64,000 bases of DNA. Origin: JACCVL01 sp963704295. Lineage in GTDB: Bacteria; Actinomycetota; Actinomycetes; Propionibacteriales; Nocardioidaceae. This document shows positions 26,531-35,402 of the stretch, piece after piece; the first letter of the stretch is position 1, and each line of letters starts with the position of its first letter. A program made the position numbers and the translations under genes. The DNA lies in NCBI GenBank assembly GCA_963704295.1, contig OY969884.1, positions 248,001 to 312,000 on the forward strand, given 5' to 3'. The notes beneath the pieces were generated by a model that worked only from the letters and a program-made list of their open reading frames with translations, ran no database searches and was not told where the DNA came from.

Positions 26531-26767
26531 TCAGCCCTGGGCCTTGAGCAAGATTCCCAGCGCGAACACGCAGAGCATCCAGATCACGCCGATCCCGACG
26601 GTGATCCGGTCCAGGTTCTTCTCCGCGACCGAGGACCCGCCCAGGCTGGACGACATCCCGCCGCCGAACATGTCCGACATGCCACCGCCACGGCCCTTGT
26701 GCAGCAGCACCAGCACGATCAGCAGCAGGCTGCAGATGAGGAGCAGGATGGAGAAGGTCAGGATCAC
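26531..26767 (-). CDS. secG: SecG, protein translocase subunit
   Basis: A 78-residue membrane protein of the SecYEG channel. Two hydrophobic helices (ILTFSILLLICSLLLIVLVL and ITVGIGVIWMLCVFALGILL) flank the conserved loop LLHKGRGGGMSDMFGGG with SSSLGGSSVAEKNLDR. GTG start at 26767. It follows tpiA by 36 bases, a location shared with many actinobacteria. Confidence 0.95.
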   Translation of the reverse strand: MILTFSILLLICSLLLIVLVLLHKGRGGGMSDMFGGGMSSSLGGSSVAEKNLDRITVGIGVIWMLCVFALGILLKAQG

Positions 26768-26803
26768 GACGGTACAGGCCTCACTCGCGCAGTCGTCCGG
26801 CAG

Positions 26804-27604
26804 TCACAGCACGGGGAGGTCGTAGAAGCGGCAGATGCCGGCGAACTCCTCCGCCTGCAGGCTGGCCCCTCCGACGAGCGCCCCGTCCACGTCGGGCTCG
26901 GCCATCAGGGCTGCGACATTCGCCGCCTTGACCGAGCCGCCGTACAGGATACGCACCGCGGCTGCGGTGCCGTCCCCCCACGTCCCCGCCACCCGGGTCC
27001 GCACCGCCGCACACACCTCCTGGGCGTCCTGCGGCGTGGCCACCTCACCGGTGCCGATCGCCCAGACCGGCTCGTACGCCAGCACCGCCCCGGCCACCTG
27101 GCCGGCGTCCAACCCGGCGAGCGAACCGTCCACCTGGGCGAGCACATGCTCGACGTGCTCCCCCGCCTGCCGGACCTCCAGCCCCTCGCCCACGCAGACG
27201 ATCGGCGTCAGCTCGTGGGCCAGCGCCTGCCGGGCCTTCGCATTGACCACGTCGTCGCCCTCCGCGTGCTGTTCGCGTCGCTCGGAGTGGCCGACCACGA
27301 CATAGCCGCAGCCGAGCGCGGCGAGCATCGCGGCGGTGACCTCGCCGGTGTGCGCGCCACCATCGTGCGCGGACACGTCCTGGGCGCCGTACCCGAGGGC
27401 GAGCCGGTCGCCGTCCACCAGGGTCTGCACGCTGCGCAGGTCGGTGAACGGCGGCAGCACGACGACCTCCGAGCGGGCCGGGTCGTGCGACTTGTCGCGC
27501 AGCGTCCAGGCGAGCCGCTGGACCAGGACCACGGCCTCGTGGTGGTTCAGGTGCGACTTCCAGTTGCCGGCCATCAGCGGCAGCCGGGTCTTGGGTGCGT
27601 TCAG
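26804..27604 (-). CDS. tpiA: Triosephosphate isomerase, start uncertain (possible CTG)
   Basis: Interconverts dihydroxyacetone phosphate and glyceraldehyde-3-phosphate. The catalytic Asn/Lys pair is in MAGNWKSH, His in VVVGHSERREQHAEG and Glu in LAYEPVWAIGTGEVAT; the phosphate loop is ILYGGSVKAANVAALMAEPD. The first ATG (27574) would give 256 residues but starts at MAGNWK, trimming the first strand, and has no Shine-Dalgarno. A CTG at 27604 adds LNAPKTRLPL and lies seven bases after GGAGGG, just past the pgk stop. I therefore give the longer form as more likely, while accepting that 27574 is the conservative choice. Other residues are intact. Confidence 0.88.
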   Translation of the reverse strand: MNAPKTRLPLMAGNWKSHLNHHEAVVLVQRLAWTLRDKSHDPARSEVVVLPPFTDLRSVQTLVDGDRLALGYGAQDVSAHDGGAHTGEVTAAMLAALGCGYVVVGHSERREQHAEGDDVVNAKARQALAHELTPIVCVGEGLEVRQAGEHVEHVLAQVDGSLAGLDAGQVAGAVLAYEPVWAIGTGEVATPQDAQEVCAAVRTRVAGTWGDGTAAAVRILYGGSVKAANVAALMAEPDVDGALVGGASLQAEEFAGICRFYDLPVL

Positions 27605-27607
27605 GGT

Positions 27608-28798
27608 TCAGCCCTCCAGGACCACGAGACCGGGCAAGGTCTTGCCTTCGAGCAGCTCGAGGCTCGCGCCACCCCCGGTGGAGATGTGGCCGAACGCTGC
27701 GTCGTCGAAACCGAGCCGGCGGACCGCCGCGGCGCTGTCGCCCCCGCCGACGACCGTGAAACCGTCCGCACGGGCGAGCGCGTCGGCGACCGCGCGGGTC
27801 CCGGCGGCGAACTGCTCGATCTCGAACACCCCCATCGGCCCGTTCCAGAACGTGGTGGCTGCCTGGGCGATCCGCGCGGCGAAGGCGGCCGCGGAGTCGG
27901 GTCCGATGTCCAACCCGATCGCCTCGGCCGGGATCTCCTGAACCGGAACGACCCGCGCCTCGGCCTCGGCACTGACCTCGTCGGCGACGACGACGTCGGT
28001 GGGCAGACCGATCCGAACGCCCTCCCGCTCGGCCCGCTCCAGGTGCCCGCGCACCACGTCGACCTGGTCCTGCTCCAGCAGGCTCCGCCCCACCTGGTGC
28101 CCCTGCGCGGCCAGGAACGTGAACACCATGCCGCCGCCGATCAGCAACTCGTCTGCGACGCCGAGCAGGTTGTCGATGACGCCGAGCTTGTCGGAGACCT
28201 TGGACCCGCCGAGCACCACGACGTACGGGTGCTGGGGGTCTCGCACCAGCCGGCCGAGAACCTCCACCTCGGACCGGACGAGGCCGCCCGCTGCGGCCGG
28301 AAGCCGCTCCGCCAGGTCGCACACGCTGGCCTGTCGACGGTGCACGACGCCGAACCCGTCGGAGACGAACGCGTCCGCCAGCGACGCCCAGCGTTCGGCC
28401 AGCGCGGCCCGCTCCCCCGCGTCCTTGCTGGTCTCGCCGGCCTCGAACCGGACGTTCTCAAGCAGCGCGACGTCTCCGTCGGCGAGACCGGCGACCGTCG
28501 AGCGGGCACTGTCCCCCGCGACGTCGCCGGCCAGCCGGACGTCGGCGCCGAGCAGCTCACCGAGCCTCCCGGCCACCGGGGCGAGCGAGTACCGCTGGTC
28601 CGGCTCGCCCTTCGGCCGGCCGAGGTGGGCGAGGACGACGACCCGGGCGCCGGCGTCGCGGAGCCGGCTCAGGGTGGGCAGACTGGCCCGGATCCGGCCG
28701 TCGTCGGTGATCGTGGTCCCGTCCAGCGGGACGTTGAGGTCGCTGCGGACCAGGACGGTCCGGCCTCGGAGGTCGCCGAGGTCGTCGATGGTCCTCAC
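27608..28798 (-). CDS. pgk: Phosphoglycerate kinase
   Basis: A 396-residue glycolytic kinase making ATP from 1,3-bisphosphoglycerate. VLVRSDLNVPLDGTTITDDG (about residues 15-34) and VVLAHLGRPKGEPDQRYSLA are the substrate-binding N-domain motifs. VVLGGSKVSDKLGVIDNLL lies in the hinge region, and FWNGPMGVFEIEQFAAGT and TVVGGGDSAAAVRRLGFDD bind nucleotide in the C-domain. GTG start at 28798, ten bases after the gap stop. Operon gap-pgk-tpiA-secG. Confidence 0.97.
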   Translation of the reverse strand: MRTIDDLGDLRGRTVLVRSDLNVPLDGTTITDDGRIRASLPTLSRLRDAGARVVVLAHLGRPKGEPDQRYSLAPVAGRLGELLGADVRLAGDVAGDSARSTVAGLADGDVALLENVRFEAGETSKDAGERAALAERWASLADAFVSDGFGVVHRRQASVCDLAERLPAAAGGLVRSEVEVLGRLVRDPQHPYVVVLGGSKVSDKLGVIDNLLGVADELLIGGGMVFTFLAAQGHQVGRSLLEQDQVDVVRGHLERAEREGVRIGLPTDVVVADEVSAEAEARVVPVQEIPAEAIGLDIGPDSAAAFAARIAQAATTFWNGPMGVFEIEQFAAGTRAVADALARADGFTVVGGGDSAAAVRRLGFDDAAFGHISTGGGASLELLEGKTLPGLVVLEG

Positions 28799-28808
28799 CG
28801 GGGACGGG

Positions 28809-29813
28809 TCACAGGGTCCGGCCGACGTGCGTCACCAGGTCGACCAGCCGGTTGGAGTACCCCCACTCGTTGTCGTACCAGCCGACGACCTTGACCTGGT
28901 TCCCGGTGGCCTTGGTCAGCATGGCGTCGAAGATGCACGACGCGGGATCGGTGACGATGTCCGACGACACGATCGCGTCCTCGGTGTAGCGCAGGAACCC
29001 CTTCATCGGCCCGTCCGCTGCAGCGCGCACCGCTGCGTTCACCTCGTCCACGGACGCCTCCCGGCCGAGGTTCACGGTCAGGTCGGTCGCCGAGCCGGTC
29101 GGAATCGGGACCCGCAGAGCGTACCCGTCGAGCCGTCCCTTGAGCTCCGGCAGCACCAGCCCGATCGCCTTGGCCGCTCCGGTGCTGGTCGGCACGATGT
29201 TGACCGCGGCGGCACGGGCCCGGCGCAGGTCCTTGTGCGGCCCGTCCTGCAGGTTCTGGTCCTGGGTGTAGGCGTGGATGGTGGTCATCAGCCCACGCTC
29301 GATGCCGAACGCGTCGTTGAGGGCCTTCGCCATCGGGGCCAGGCAGTTCGTCGTGCAGGACGCGTTCGAGATGATCGTGTGCGCCGCCGGGTCGTACGCC
29401 TCGTGGTTGACCCCCATCACCACGGTCAGGTCCTCGTTGCTGGCCGGCGCGGAAATGATCACCTTCTGCGCCCCGCCTTCGATGTGCGCGCGGGCCTTGG
29501 AGCCGTCGGTGAAGAAGCCCGTGGACTCGACGACCACGTCGACGCCGAGGTCCTTCCACGGCAGCGCCGCCGGGTCCCGCTCGGCCAGCGCCCGGATGGT
29601 CGCACCACCCGCGGTGATCCCCTCACCGGTGACCGTCACGTCGCCGTCGAACCGGCCCAGCACCGAGTCGTACTTGAGCAGGTGGGCGAACATCGCCGTC
29701 TCGCCGAGGTCGTTGTAGGCGACCACCTCTATGTCGGCACCGGACGCCAGGGCGGCCCGGTAGAAGTTGCGGCCGATCCGGCCGAAGCCGTTGATGCCTA
29801 CGCGCACGGTCAC
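28809..29813 (-). CDS. gap: Glyceraldehyde-3-phosphate dehydrogenase, type I
   Basis: A 334-residue NAD-dependent enzyme. The dinucleotide fold begins at VRVGINGFGRIGRNFYRAAL. The catalytic Cys153 is in SNASCTTNCLAPMAKALND and the base His in LMTTIHAYTQDQNLQDGPH. ARAAAVNIVPTSTGAAKAIG and the C-terminal KVVGWYDNEWGYSNRLVDLV are standard. GTG start at 29813 with a GAGGAG ahead. First gene of the glycolytic gap-pgk-tpiA group and 57 bases after whiA. Confidence 0.98.
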   Translation of the reverse strand: MTVRVGINGFGRIGRNFYRAALASGADIEVVAYNDLGETAMFAHLLKYDSVLGRFDGDVTVTGEGITAGGATIRALAERDPAALPWKDLGVDVVVESTGFFTDGSKARAHIEGGAQKVIISAPASNEDLTVVMGVNHEAYDPAAHTIISNASCTTNCLAPMAKALNDAFGIERGLMTTIHAYTQDQNLQDGPHKDLRRARAAAVNIVPTSTGAAKAIGLVLPELKGRLDGYALRVPIPTGSATDLTVNLGREASVDEVNAAVRAAADGPMKGFLRYTEDAIVSSDIVTDPASCIFDAMLTKATGNQVKVVGWYDNEWGYSNRLVDLVTHVGRTL

Positions 29814-29870
29814 GATGGGGTCTCCTCGCGGCTGGACAGCAGGTGCCGTTGCGACCCTACCGGGAGCCGG

Positions 29871-30857
29871 TCAGGGTGCCGCGTCCAGCATCTCGGGGGT
29901 GAGACTCGACTCGGTGCCGGGGACGCCGGTCTCCTCGGCCCGCTTGTCCGCCATCGCCAGCAACCGGCGGATACGGCCGGCCACGGCGTCCTTGGTGAGC
30001 GGCGGCTGGTGCAGCTGGCCGAGTTCCTCGAGGCTGGCCTGCTTGTGCTCGAGCCGCAGGCTGCCCGCCTGCCGCAGGTGGTCCGGGACCTCCTCGCCGA
30101 GCAGCTCCAGCGCCCGCTGCACCCGGGCACCGGCCGCCACCGCCGCGCGCGCGGAGCGGCGCAGGTTGGCGTCGTCGAAGTTGGCCAGCCGGTTCGCGGT
30201 GGCCCGGACCTCGCGACGCATCCGCCTCTCCTCCCAGGCCAGCAGGCTCTCGTGCGCGCCCAGCCGGGTCAGCAGCGCGCCGATCGCGTCCCCGTCCCGG
30301 ATCACCACCCGGTCCACCCCCCGCACCTCGCGCGCCTTGGCCGAGATCCCCAGCCGGCGGGCGGAGCCGACCAGCGCCAGCGCCGCCTCGGTCCCCGGGC
30401 AGGTGACCTCGAGCGCGCTGGACCGGCCGGGCTCGGTGAGCGAGCCGTGCGCGAGGAAGGCGCCCCGCCAGGCCGAGACGGCGTCGCACGTCGCGCCGGA
30501 CACCACCTGCGGCGGCAGGCCGCGGACCGGCCGCCCGCGCTGATCGAGCAGGCCGGTCTGCCGGGCCAGCGCCTCGCCGTCCTTGATCACCCGCAACACG
30601 TACCGGGTTCCGCGGCGCAGGCCGCCGCCGGAGACGACGACCACCTCGCTCGGGTGGCCGTAGACCTCCTGGATGTCCCGACGGAGCCGGCGCGCCGCCG
30701 CGCCGGTGTCCAGCTCGGCCTCGACCACGATGCGACCGGCCACGATGTGCAGGCCCCCGGCGAAACGCAGCGTCGAGGAGACCTCCGCCTTGCGACAACA
30801 GGACTTCGTCACCGAGGTGCTCGCCAACTCCGCCTTCACCTGGGACGTCATCGCCAT
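29871..30857 (-). CDS. whiA: WhiA, sporulation/cell-division transcriptional regulator
   Basis: A DNA-binding protein of 328 residues with an N-terminal LAGLIDADG-homing-endonuclease-like domain and a C-terminal helix-turn-helix. It activates division and sporulation genes in Streptomyces and is conserved well beyond sporulating species. MAMTSQVKAELASTSVTKSC is the typical start, and RRMRREVRATANRLANFDDA with LGELVPD-like ELLGEEVPDHLRQAGSLRL marks the family. I chose ATG 30857; ATG 30851 or an upstream extension to 30887 are alternatives. Follows yvcK by 32 bases. Confidence 0.95.
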   Translation of the reverse strand: MAMTSQVKAELASTSVTKSCCRKAEVSSTLRFAGGLHIVAGRIVVEAELDTGAAARRLRRDIQEVYGHPSEVVVVSGGGLRRGTRYVLRVIKDGEALARQTGLLDQRGRPVRGLPPQVVSGATCDAVSAWRGAFLAHGSLTEPGRSSALEVTCPGTEAALALVGSARRLGISAKAREVRGVDRVVIRDGDAIGALLTRLGAHESLLAWEERRMRREVRATANRLANFDDANLRRSARAAVAAGARVQRALELLGEEVPDHLRQAGSLRLEHKQASLEELGQLHQPPLTKDAVAGRIRRLLAMADKRAEETGVPGTESSLTPEMLDAAP

Positions 30858-30889
30858 GGCGCCGATCCTGCCATGAGGTGCAAGCACCG

Positions 30890-31891
30890 TCAGGTGTGAC
30901 CGCTACACACCTCGCGGTAGGCGGCCGCGAGCCGCAGCACGTCGTGGCGGGGGGACCCGTCCCGCGCCGCAAGGTCGGCGAGCACCAGCTCGGCGCCGAG
31001 CCGGTGGACCGCCTCGGCCAGCCCATCGGCCCGGCCGGCCACGGTCCGGTCGGCCAGCACCACGTCGACGTGCAGGTCCGGGGCGTGCGCGGCGAACGCG
31101 GCCAGGTGTGCGGCCGGGCTCAGGCCCCCGGTCTCGCCCGGCTGCGGTGCCAGGTTGAGCGTCAGCACCCGGCGCGCCGCGGTCGCGTGCAGGGCGGCGA
31201 ACAGGTCCGGCACCAGCAGGTGCACCAGCACGCTGGTGAACCAGGACCCGGGGCCGATCACCACGCAGTCCGCCCCGCGGAGCGCCTCCAGGGCCTCCGG
31301 GCAGGCCGGTGGCTCGGCCGGGTCCAGGCCGATCGACGCGACCTGGCCCGCCGTCGAGGCGACCTCGACCTGTCCCCGGACCTGCACCTCGGTGTCCGGG
31401 GAGGCCGGGTCGGCGCCGCGCACCCTGGCCACCACGTCCAACGGCACGGCGGCCATCGGCAGCACCCGGCCGCGGGCGCCGAGCAGCCGCGCCACCCAGT
31501 CCAGCCCCGCCACGTGCGCGTCCGCACCGCCGGGGGCGTCCAGGAGCTGCCAGAGCGCGACGATCAGCAGGTTCCCGAGGGCGTGGTCGTGCAGCTCGCC
31601 CCGGCTGTCGAAGCGGTGTTGCAGCGCGCTCGCCCAGGTCCGGCCCCAGGCGTCGTCCCCGCACAGGGCGGTCAGCGCCATCCGCAGGTCACCGGGCGGG
31701 AGCACCCCGAGCTCGCGTCGCAGACGCCCCGACGATCCGCCGTTGTCGGCGACGGTCACCACGGCGGTGAGCCGGCTGGTTACGTGCCGCAGCGCCGACA
31801 GCGAGGCGGCCAGGCCGTGCCCGCCGCCCAGCGCGACCACGGCCGGCTCCGCACCGGCCGGTCCGACGCCGGGGGGCGGTGGCGCGCTCAC
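30890..31891 (-). CDS. yvcK: YvcK/CofD-like gluconeogenesis factor
   Basis: A 333-residue protein of the YvcK family, tied to carbon metabolism and cell-wall homeostasis. The nucleotide-sugar-binding start is VVALGGGHGLAASLSALRHV (about residues 18-37), followed by VVTVADNGGSSGRLRRELGV and LPPGDLRMALTALCGDD. HALGNLLIVALWQLL and VIGPGSWFTSVLVHLLVPDL are further family marks. It overlaps rapZ by four bases and precedes whiA, the standard order rapZ-yvcK-whiA. Confidence 0.95.
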   Translation of the reverse strand: MSAPPPPGVGPAGAEPAVVALGGGHGLAASLSALRHVTSRLTAVVTVADNGGSSGRLRRELGVLPPGDLRMALTALCGDDAWGRTWASALQHRFDSRGELHDHALGNLLIVALWQLLDAPGGADAHVAGLDWVARLLGARGRVLPMAAVPLDVVARVRGADPASPDTEVQVRGQVEVASTAGQVASIGLDPAEPPACPEALEALRGADCVVIGPGSWFTSVLVHLLVPDLFAALHATAARRVLTLNLAPQPGETGGLSPAAHLAAFAAHAPDLHVDVVLADRTVAGRADGLAEAVHRLGAELVLADLAARDGSPRHDVLRLAAAYREVCSGHT

Positions 31892-32778
31892 TCCCGCCCC
31901 AGGTCCCGGTGGACGACGAGGACGGACACGTCCAGGCTGCGGAGCCGATCCGCCAGCGCCTCGGCCATGGCGACGCTGCGGTGCCGGCCCCCGGTGCAGC
32001 CGATGGCCAGGGTGAGGAACCGCTTGCCCTCGCGGACGAAGCCCGCGGTGAGCGAACCGAGCAGCTGCTCGTACTCGAGCAGGAAGCGGGTCGCCTCGGG
32101 CTGGGAGAGCACCGACTCCCGGACGGGCTCGTCGAGGCCGGTCATCGGCCGCAGGGCCGGGTCCCAGTGCGGGTTCGGGAGGAACCGCATGTCGGCCACC
32201 ATGTCGGCGTCCACCGGGATGCCGTACTTGAACCCGAACGACACCACCGTCGCGCGCAGGCCCTCCGGCTCGTCGCCGCCGAAGGCGGACGACACCTTCG
32301 CGCTCAGCTGGTGCACGTTCAGGTCGGAGGTGTCGATGATCAGGTCGGCCCGGCCGCGCAGCTCCAGCATCATCTCCCGCTCCGCGTGCACGCCGTCGAG
32401 CAACCGGCCGGCGCCCTGCAGCGGGTGCGGGCGCCGGGCGGCCTCCTGTCGGCGGACCAGAACGTCGTCACTCGCCTCCAGGAACAGCACCGAGGGTGGG
32501 CGGCCGCGCCGGGCCAGGTCGACGAGCACCCCGCGCAGCGCGGCGAAGAACCACCGTGACCGGGCGTCCACCACCACCGCGATGCGCGGCTCGTCCCGAC
32601 CGACCCGACTGACCAGTGCCTGCACCTCGCCGATCAGCTGCGGTGGGAGGTTGTCCACCACGAACCAGCCGAGGTCCTCCAACACGCCGGCCGCGGTGCT
32701 GCGCCCGGCCCCGGTCATGCCGGTGATCAGCAGCAGCGTGCCCGGCGAACCGGGCTGCTCGGTCGTCGCGTCGGTCAC
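31888..32778 (-). CDS. rapZ: RapZ/YvcJ-type P-loop nucleotide-binding protein
   Basis: A 296-residue P-loop protein. In Escherichia coli RapZ guides RNase E to a small RNA; the role in actinobacteria is less clear. Walker A is GMTGAGRSTA (about residues 20-29), followed by GWFVVDNLPPQLI. VVSFGFKYGIPVDADMVADM and GCTGGRHRSVAMAEALADRL are the C-terminal RapZ signatures. The GTG at 32778 overlaps the uvrC stop by four bases. Confidence 0.94.
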   Translation of the reverse strand: MTDATTEQPGSPGTLLLITGMTGAGRSTAAGVLEDLGWFVVDNLPPQLIGEVQALVSRVGRDEPRIAVVVDARSRWFFAALRGVLVDLARRGRPPSVLFLEASDDVLVRRQEAARRPHPLQGAGRLLDGVHAEREMMLELRGRADLIIDTSDLNVHQLSAKVSSAFGGDEPEGLRATVVSFGFKYGIPVDADMVADMRFLPNPHWDPALRPMTGLDEPVRESVLSQPEATRFLLEYEQLLGSLTAGFVREGKRFLTLAIGCTGGRHRSVAMAEALADRLRSLDVSVLVVHRDLGRE

Positions 32779-34775
32779 GGTTGCTCCTCTGCTGGTCGGT
32801 CGTCGAGGATCTCACCGGTCGCGGTGTTGACCGCGGGCGCAGGTGCCGGTGGCTGCTCGACATGCAGCGCCGCCGCGACCGCCGCCGCCGTCTGCCGACC
32901 GATCCCCGGCACCTCGGCGATCTGGTCCACGGTGGCGGCGCGGAGCCGCTTCAGCGAACCGAAGCGGCTGAGCAGTGCCTTGCGGCGCACCTCGCCGAGG
33001 CCCGGGACGTCGTCCAGCGCGCTCTCCACCATCGACCGGGAGCGTCGGGACCGGTGATGGGTGATCGCGAACCGGTGCGCCTCGTCCCGGATCCGCTGCA
33101 GCAGGTAGAGCCCCTCGCTGCTGCGCGGCAGCACCAGCGGGTCCTCGACACCGGGCACCCAGACCTCCTCCAGCCGCTTGGCCAGGCCGCAGACCGGGAT
33201 GTCGTCGATGCCGAGATCGGCCAGCGCCCGCGCCGCGGCAGCCACCTGGGGCGGCCCCCCGTCGACGACCACCAGCCCCGGCGCGTACGCGAACTTGCGC
33301 GGCCGGCCGGTGTCCGGGTCGACGAGCAGCGGGCCGTCGTCGGGGTCGCTGCCGGGTGTGGCCGGTCCGCGGTCCAGCTGGTCGTCGAGCATCCGGCGGA
33401 ACCGCCGGGTGACCGTCTCCCGCATGCTCGCCACGTCGTTCTGGCCCTCGACCTCGCGGATCACGAAGCGGCGGTACTCGCTCTTGCGCGGCAGCCCGTC
33501 CTCGAAGACCACCATCGACGCAACCACCTGGGTGCCCTGCAGGTTCGACACGTCGTAGCACTCGATCCGCAGCGGCGCCTCGTCCAGGCCGAGGGCCCGC
33601 TGCACCTCCTCCAACGCCCGGTTCCGGGTGGTGAGGTCGCTCGCCCGCTTGGTCTTGTGCACGGTGAGGCTCTCCATCGCGTTTCGCGCGACGGTCGCCA
33701 TTAGGGCCCGCTTGTCGCCCCGTTGCGGCACCCGGACGCCGACCCGTCCGCCACGGCGCTCGGTCAGCCACTGCTCCAGTGCGTCGGCATCACCCGGCAG
33801 CTCGGGCACCAGCACCTCCCGCGGGATCGCGTCACCGCTCTCCCCGTCGTACAGCTGCACGAGAGCCCGCTCGACCAGGTCACCGGTGCCGGCGTCGTCG
33901 ACCTTGTCGGCCACCCAGCCGCGCTGTCCGCGGACCCGGCCGTCGCGCACGCTGAAGATCTGCACCGCGACCTCCAGCGGATCCTCCTCGAGGGCGAGCA
34001 CGTCGGCGTCGGTGCCGTCACCGAGCACCACCGCGTTCTTCTCCATCGCCCGGCGCAGCGCGCCCACGTCGTCGCGCAGCCGCGCCGCCCGTTCGAAGTC
34101 GAGCTCGCCGGCGGCGGCCCGCATCTGCTTCTCCAGCCGGCGGACGTACTCGTCGGTCCGCCCGGACAGGAAGCCGACGAAGTCGTCCACGATCGCCCGG
34201 TGCTCCTCGGCGGACACCCGGCCCACGCACGGCGCGGAGCACTTGCCGATGTAGCCGAGCAGGCAGGGCCGGCCGATCTGGCCCGAGCGCTTGAAGACAC
34301 CGGCCGAGCAGGACCGCATGGGAAACACCCGCAGCAGCAGGTCGACGGTCTCCCGGATCGCCCAGGCGTGGCTGTACGGCCCGAAGTAGCGCACCCCCTT
34401 GCGTTTGGGTCCGCGGCCGACCGTCACCCGGGGGAACTCCTCGTGCAGCGTCACCGCCAGCCACGGGTAGGACTTGTCGTCGCGGTATTTCACGTTGAAG
34501 CGCGGGTCGAACTCCTTGATCCAGCTGTACTCCAGCTGGAGCGCCTCGACCTCGGTGCCGACGACCGTCCAGTCGACCCGGGCGGCCGCGGAGACCATCG
34601 ACTGGGTGCGCGGGTGCAGATTGGCCAGGTCCTGGAAGTACGAGCCGACCCGGGACCGCAGCGACTTCGCCTTGCCGACATAGACGACCCGGCCGGCGGT
34701 GTCGAAGAAGCGGTAGACGCCCGGCTTGTCCGGAACGGCGCCCGGTGCGGGGCGGTACGTCGCGGGGTCGGCCAC
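32775..34775 (-). CDS. uvrC: UvrC, excinuclease ABC subunit C
   Basis: A 666-residue dual-incision nuclease of nucleotide-excision repair. The GIY-YIG domain starts at PGVYRFFDTAGRVVYVGKAK. A UvrB-interacting segment (RRLEKQMRAAAGELDFERAA) lies near residue 210. The RNase H-like half has RIECYDVSNLQGTQVVASMV and LVVVDGGPPQVAAAARAL. Tandem helix-hairpin-helix motifs (VPGLGEVRRKALLSRFGSLK and VPGIGRQTAAAVAAAL) close it. GTG start at 34775, with TAGGCT seven bases ahead (leaderless). First gene of uvrC-rapZ-yvcK-whiA. Confidence 0.97.
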   Translation of the reverse strand: MADPATYRPAPGAVPDKPGVYRFFDTAGRVVYVGKAKSLRSRVGSYFQDLANLHPRTQSMVSAAARVDWTVVGTEVEALQLEYSWIKEFDPRFNVKYRDDKSYPWLAVTLHEEFPRVTVGRGPKRKGVRYFGPYSHAWAIRETVDLLLRVFPMRSCSAGVFKRSGQIGRPCLLGYIGKCSAPCVGRVSAEEHRAIVDDFVGFLSGRTDEYVRRLEKQMRAAAGELDFERAARLRDDVGALRRAMEKNAVVLGDGTDADVLALEEDPLEVAVQIFSVRDGRVRGQRGWVADKVDDAGTGDLVERALVQLYDGESGDAIPREVLVPELPGDADALEQWLTERRGGRVGVRVPQRGDKRALMATVARNAMESLTVHKTKRASDLTTRNRALEEVQRALGLDEAPLRIECYDVSNLQGTQVVASMVVFEDGLPRKSEYRRFVIREVEGQNDVASMRETVTRRFRRMLDDQLDRGPATPGSDPDDGPLLVDPDTGRPRKFAYAPGLVVVDGGPPQVAAAARALADLGIDDIPVCGLAKRLEEVWVPGVEDPLVLPRSSEGLYLLQRIRDEAHRFAITHHRSRRSRSMVESALDDVPGLGEVRRKALLSRFGSLKRLRAATVDQIAEVPGIGRQTAAAVAAALHVEQPPAPAPAVNTATGEILDDRPAEEQP

Positions 34776-34782
34776 GACGCTC

Positions 34783-34788
34783 AGCCTA
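34783..34788 (-). promoter_or_regulatory. -10 box, probable leaderless promoter of uvrC-rapZ-yvcK-whiA
   Basis: TAGGCT on the minus strand ends seven bases before the uvrC GTG at 34775, which fits a leaderless transcript. No LexA-like box is seen beside it. Confidence 0.45.
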
Positions 34789-34826
34789 GGTGGGAGCGCC
34801 CCCGGCCGGTCGGGTGTGACCCGGCC

Positions 34827-35291
34827 TCACATCCAGACGTAGACGCGCCGGCGCTCGATCTTGGTCCGCTTGGACGGCAGCGACCTGGTCGCCGGACCCA
34901 TCACCGCCTCGCCGGTCGTGATGGAGAACTTGGACCCGTGGCAGACGCAGTTGATGGTCCCGCCGGAGACGCTGTCGAGGCGGCAGCCCTGATGCGTGCA
35001 GAAGATGCTGAACGCCTTGACCACGCCCCGCGTCGGACGCGTCACGACGACCGCCTTGCGGGTCAGCACCAACCCGCCCCCGATCGGGAACCGGCGCTTG
35101 CGTCCCACCGGCACCCAGCTCCGGCCGCGCGCGTCGGTCGCCGCTGCCGCGGTCTCGGCAGCCCCGCCGGCAACCAGGCCGGCAGCCCCGGCGACACCGG
35201 CGATACCGGCCGCTGCTCCCCTCAGGAACGTCCGCCGTCCCGCGCACGCCGTGCAGTCGTGGGTCTCGCTCCCGGTCGCACACTCACCCAT
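34827..35291 (-). CDS. Tat-exported Rieske [2Fe-2S] protein (1)
   Basis: A 154-residue exported Rieske protein. The twin-arginine signal CAGRRTFLRGAAAGIAGVAG is at about residues 17-36. Cluster ligands are CTHQGC and CVCHGSKF in the C-terminal domain (the C-x-H-x16-17-C-x-x-H pattern with the extra disulfide Cys pair, as in respiratory-type Rieske proteins). An N-terminal Cys pair (HDCTACAG) precedes the Tat motif. I start at ATG 35291, ten bases after GGAGG, rather than ATG 35300, which abuts it. The C-terminus is basic (SKRTKIERRRVYVWM). Partner unknown; not in a bc1 operon. A TAGGTT -10 candidate lies upstream near 35333. Confidence 0.85.
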   Translation of the reverse strand: MGECATGSETHDCTACAGRRTFLRGAAAGIAGVAGAAGLVAGGAAETAAAATDARGRSWVPVGRKRRFPIGGGLVLTRKAVVVTRPTRGVVKAFSIFCTHQGCRLDSVSGGTINCVCHGSKFSITTGEAVMGPATRSLPSKRTKIERRRVYVWM

Positions 35292-35402
35292 CCGGCCCAT
35301 CCCTCCACTTTCGTCGGGGTTGCACCGATCGAACCTAGTCAGCGGGGTGACCGGGCCGCGTCCGCCGTTCGGCCAGTCCGCAGCGACCGTTCAACCGACC
35401 CG

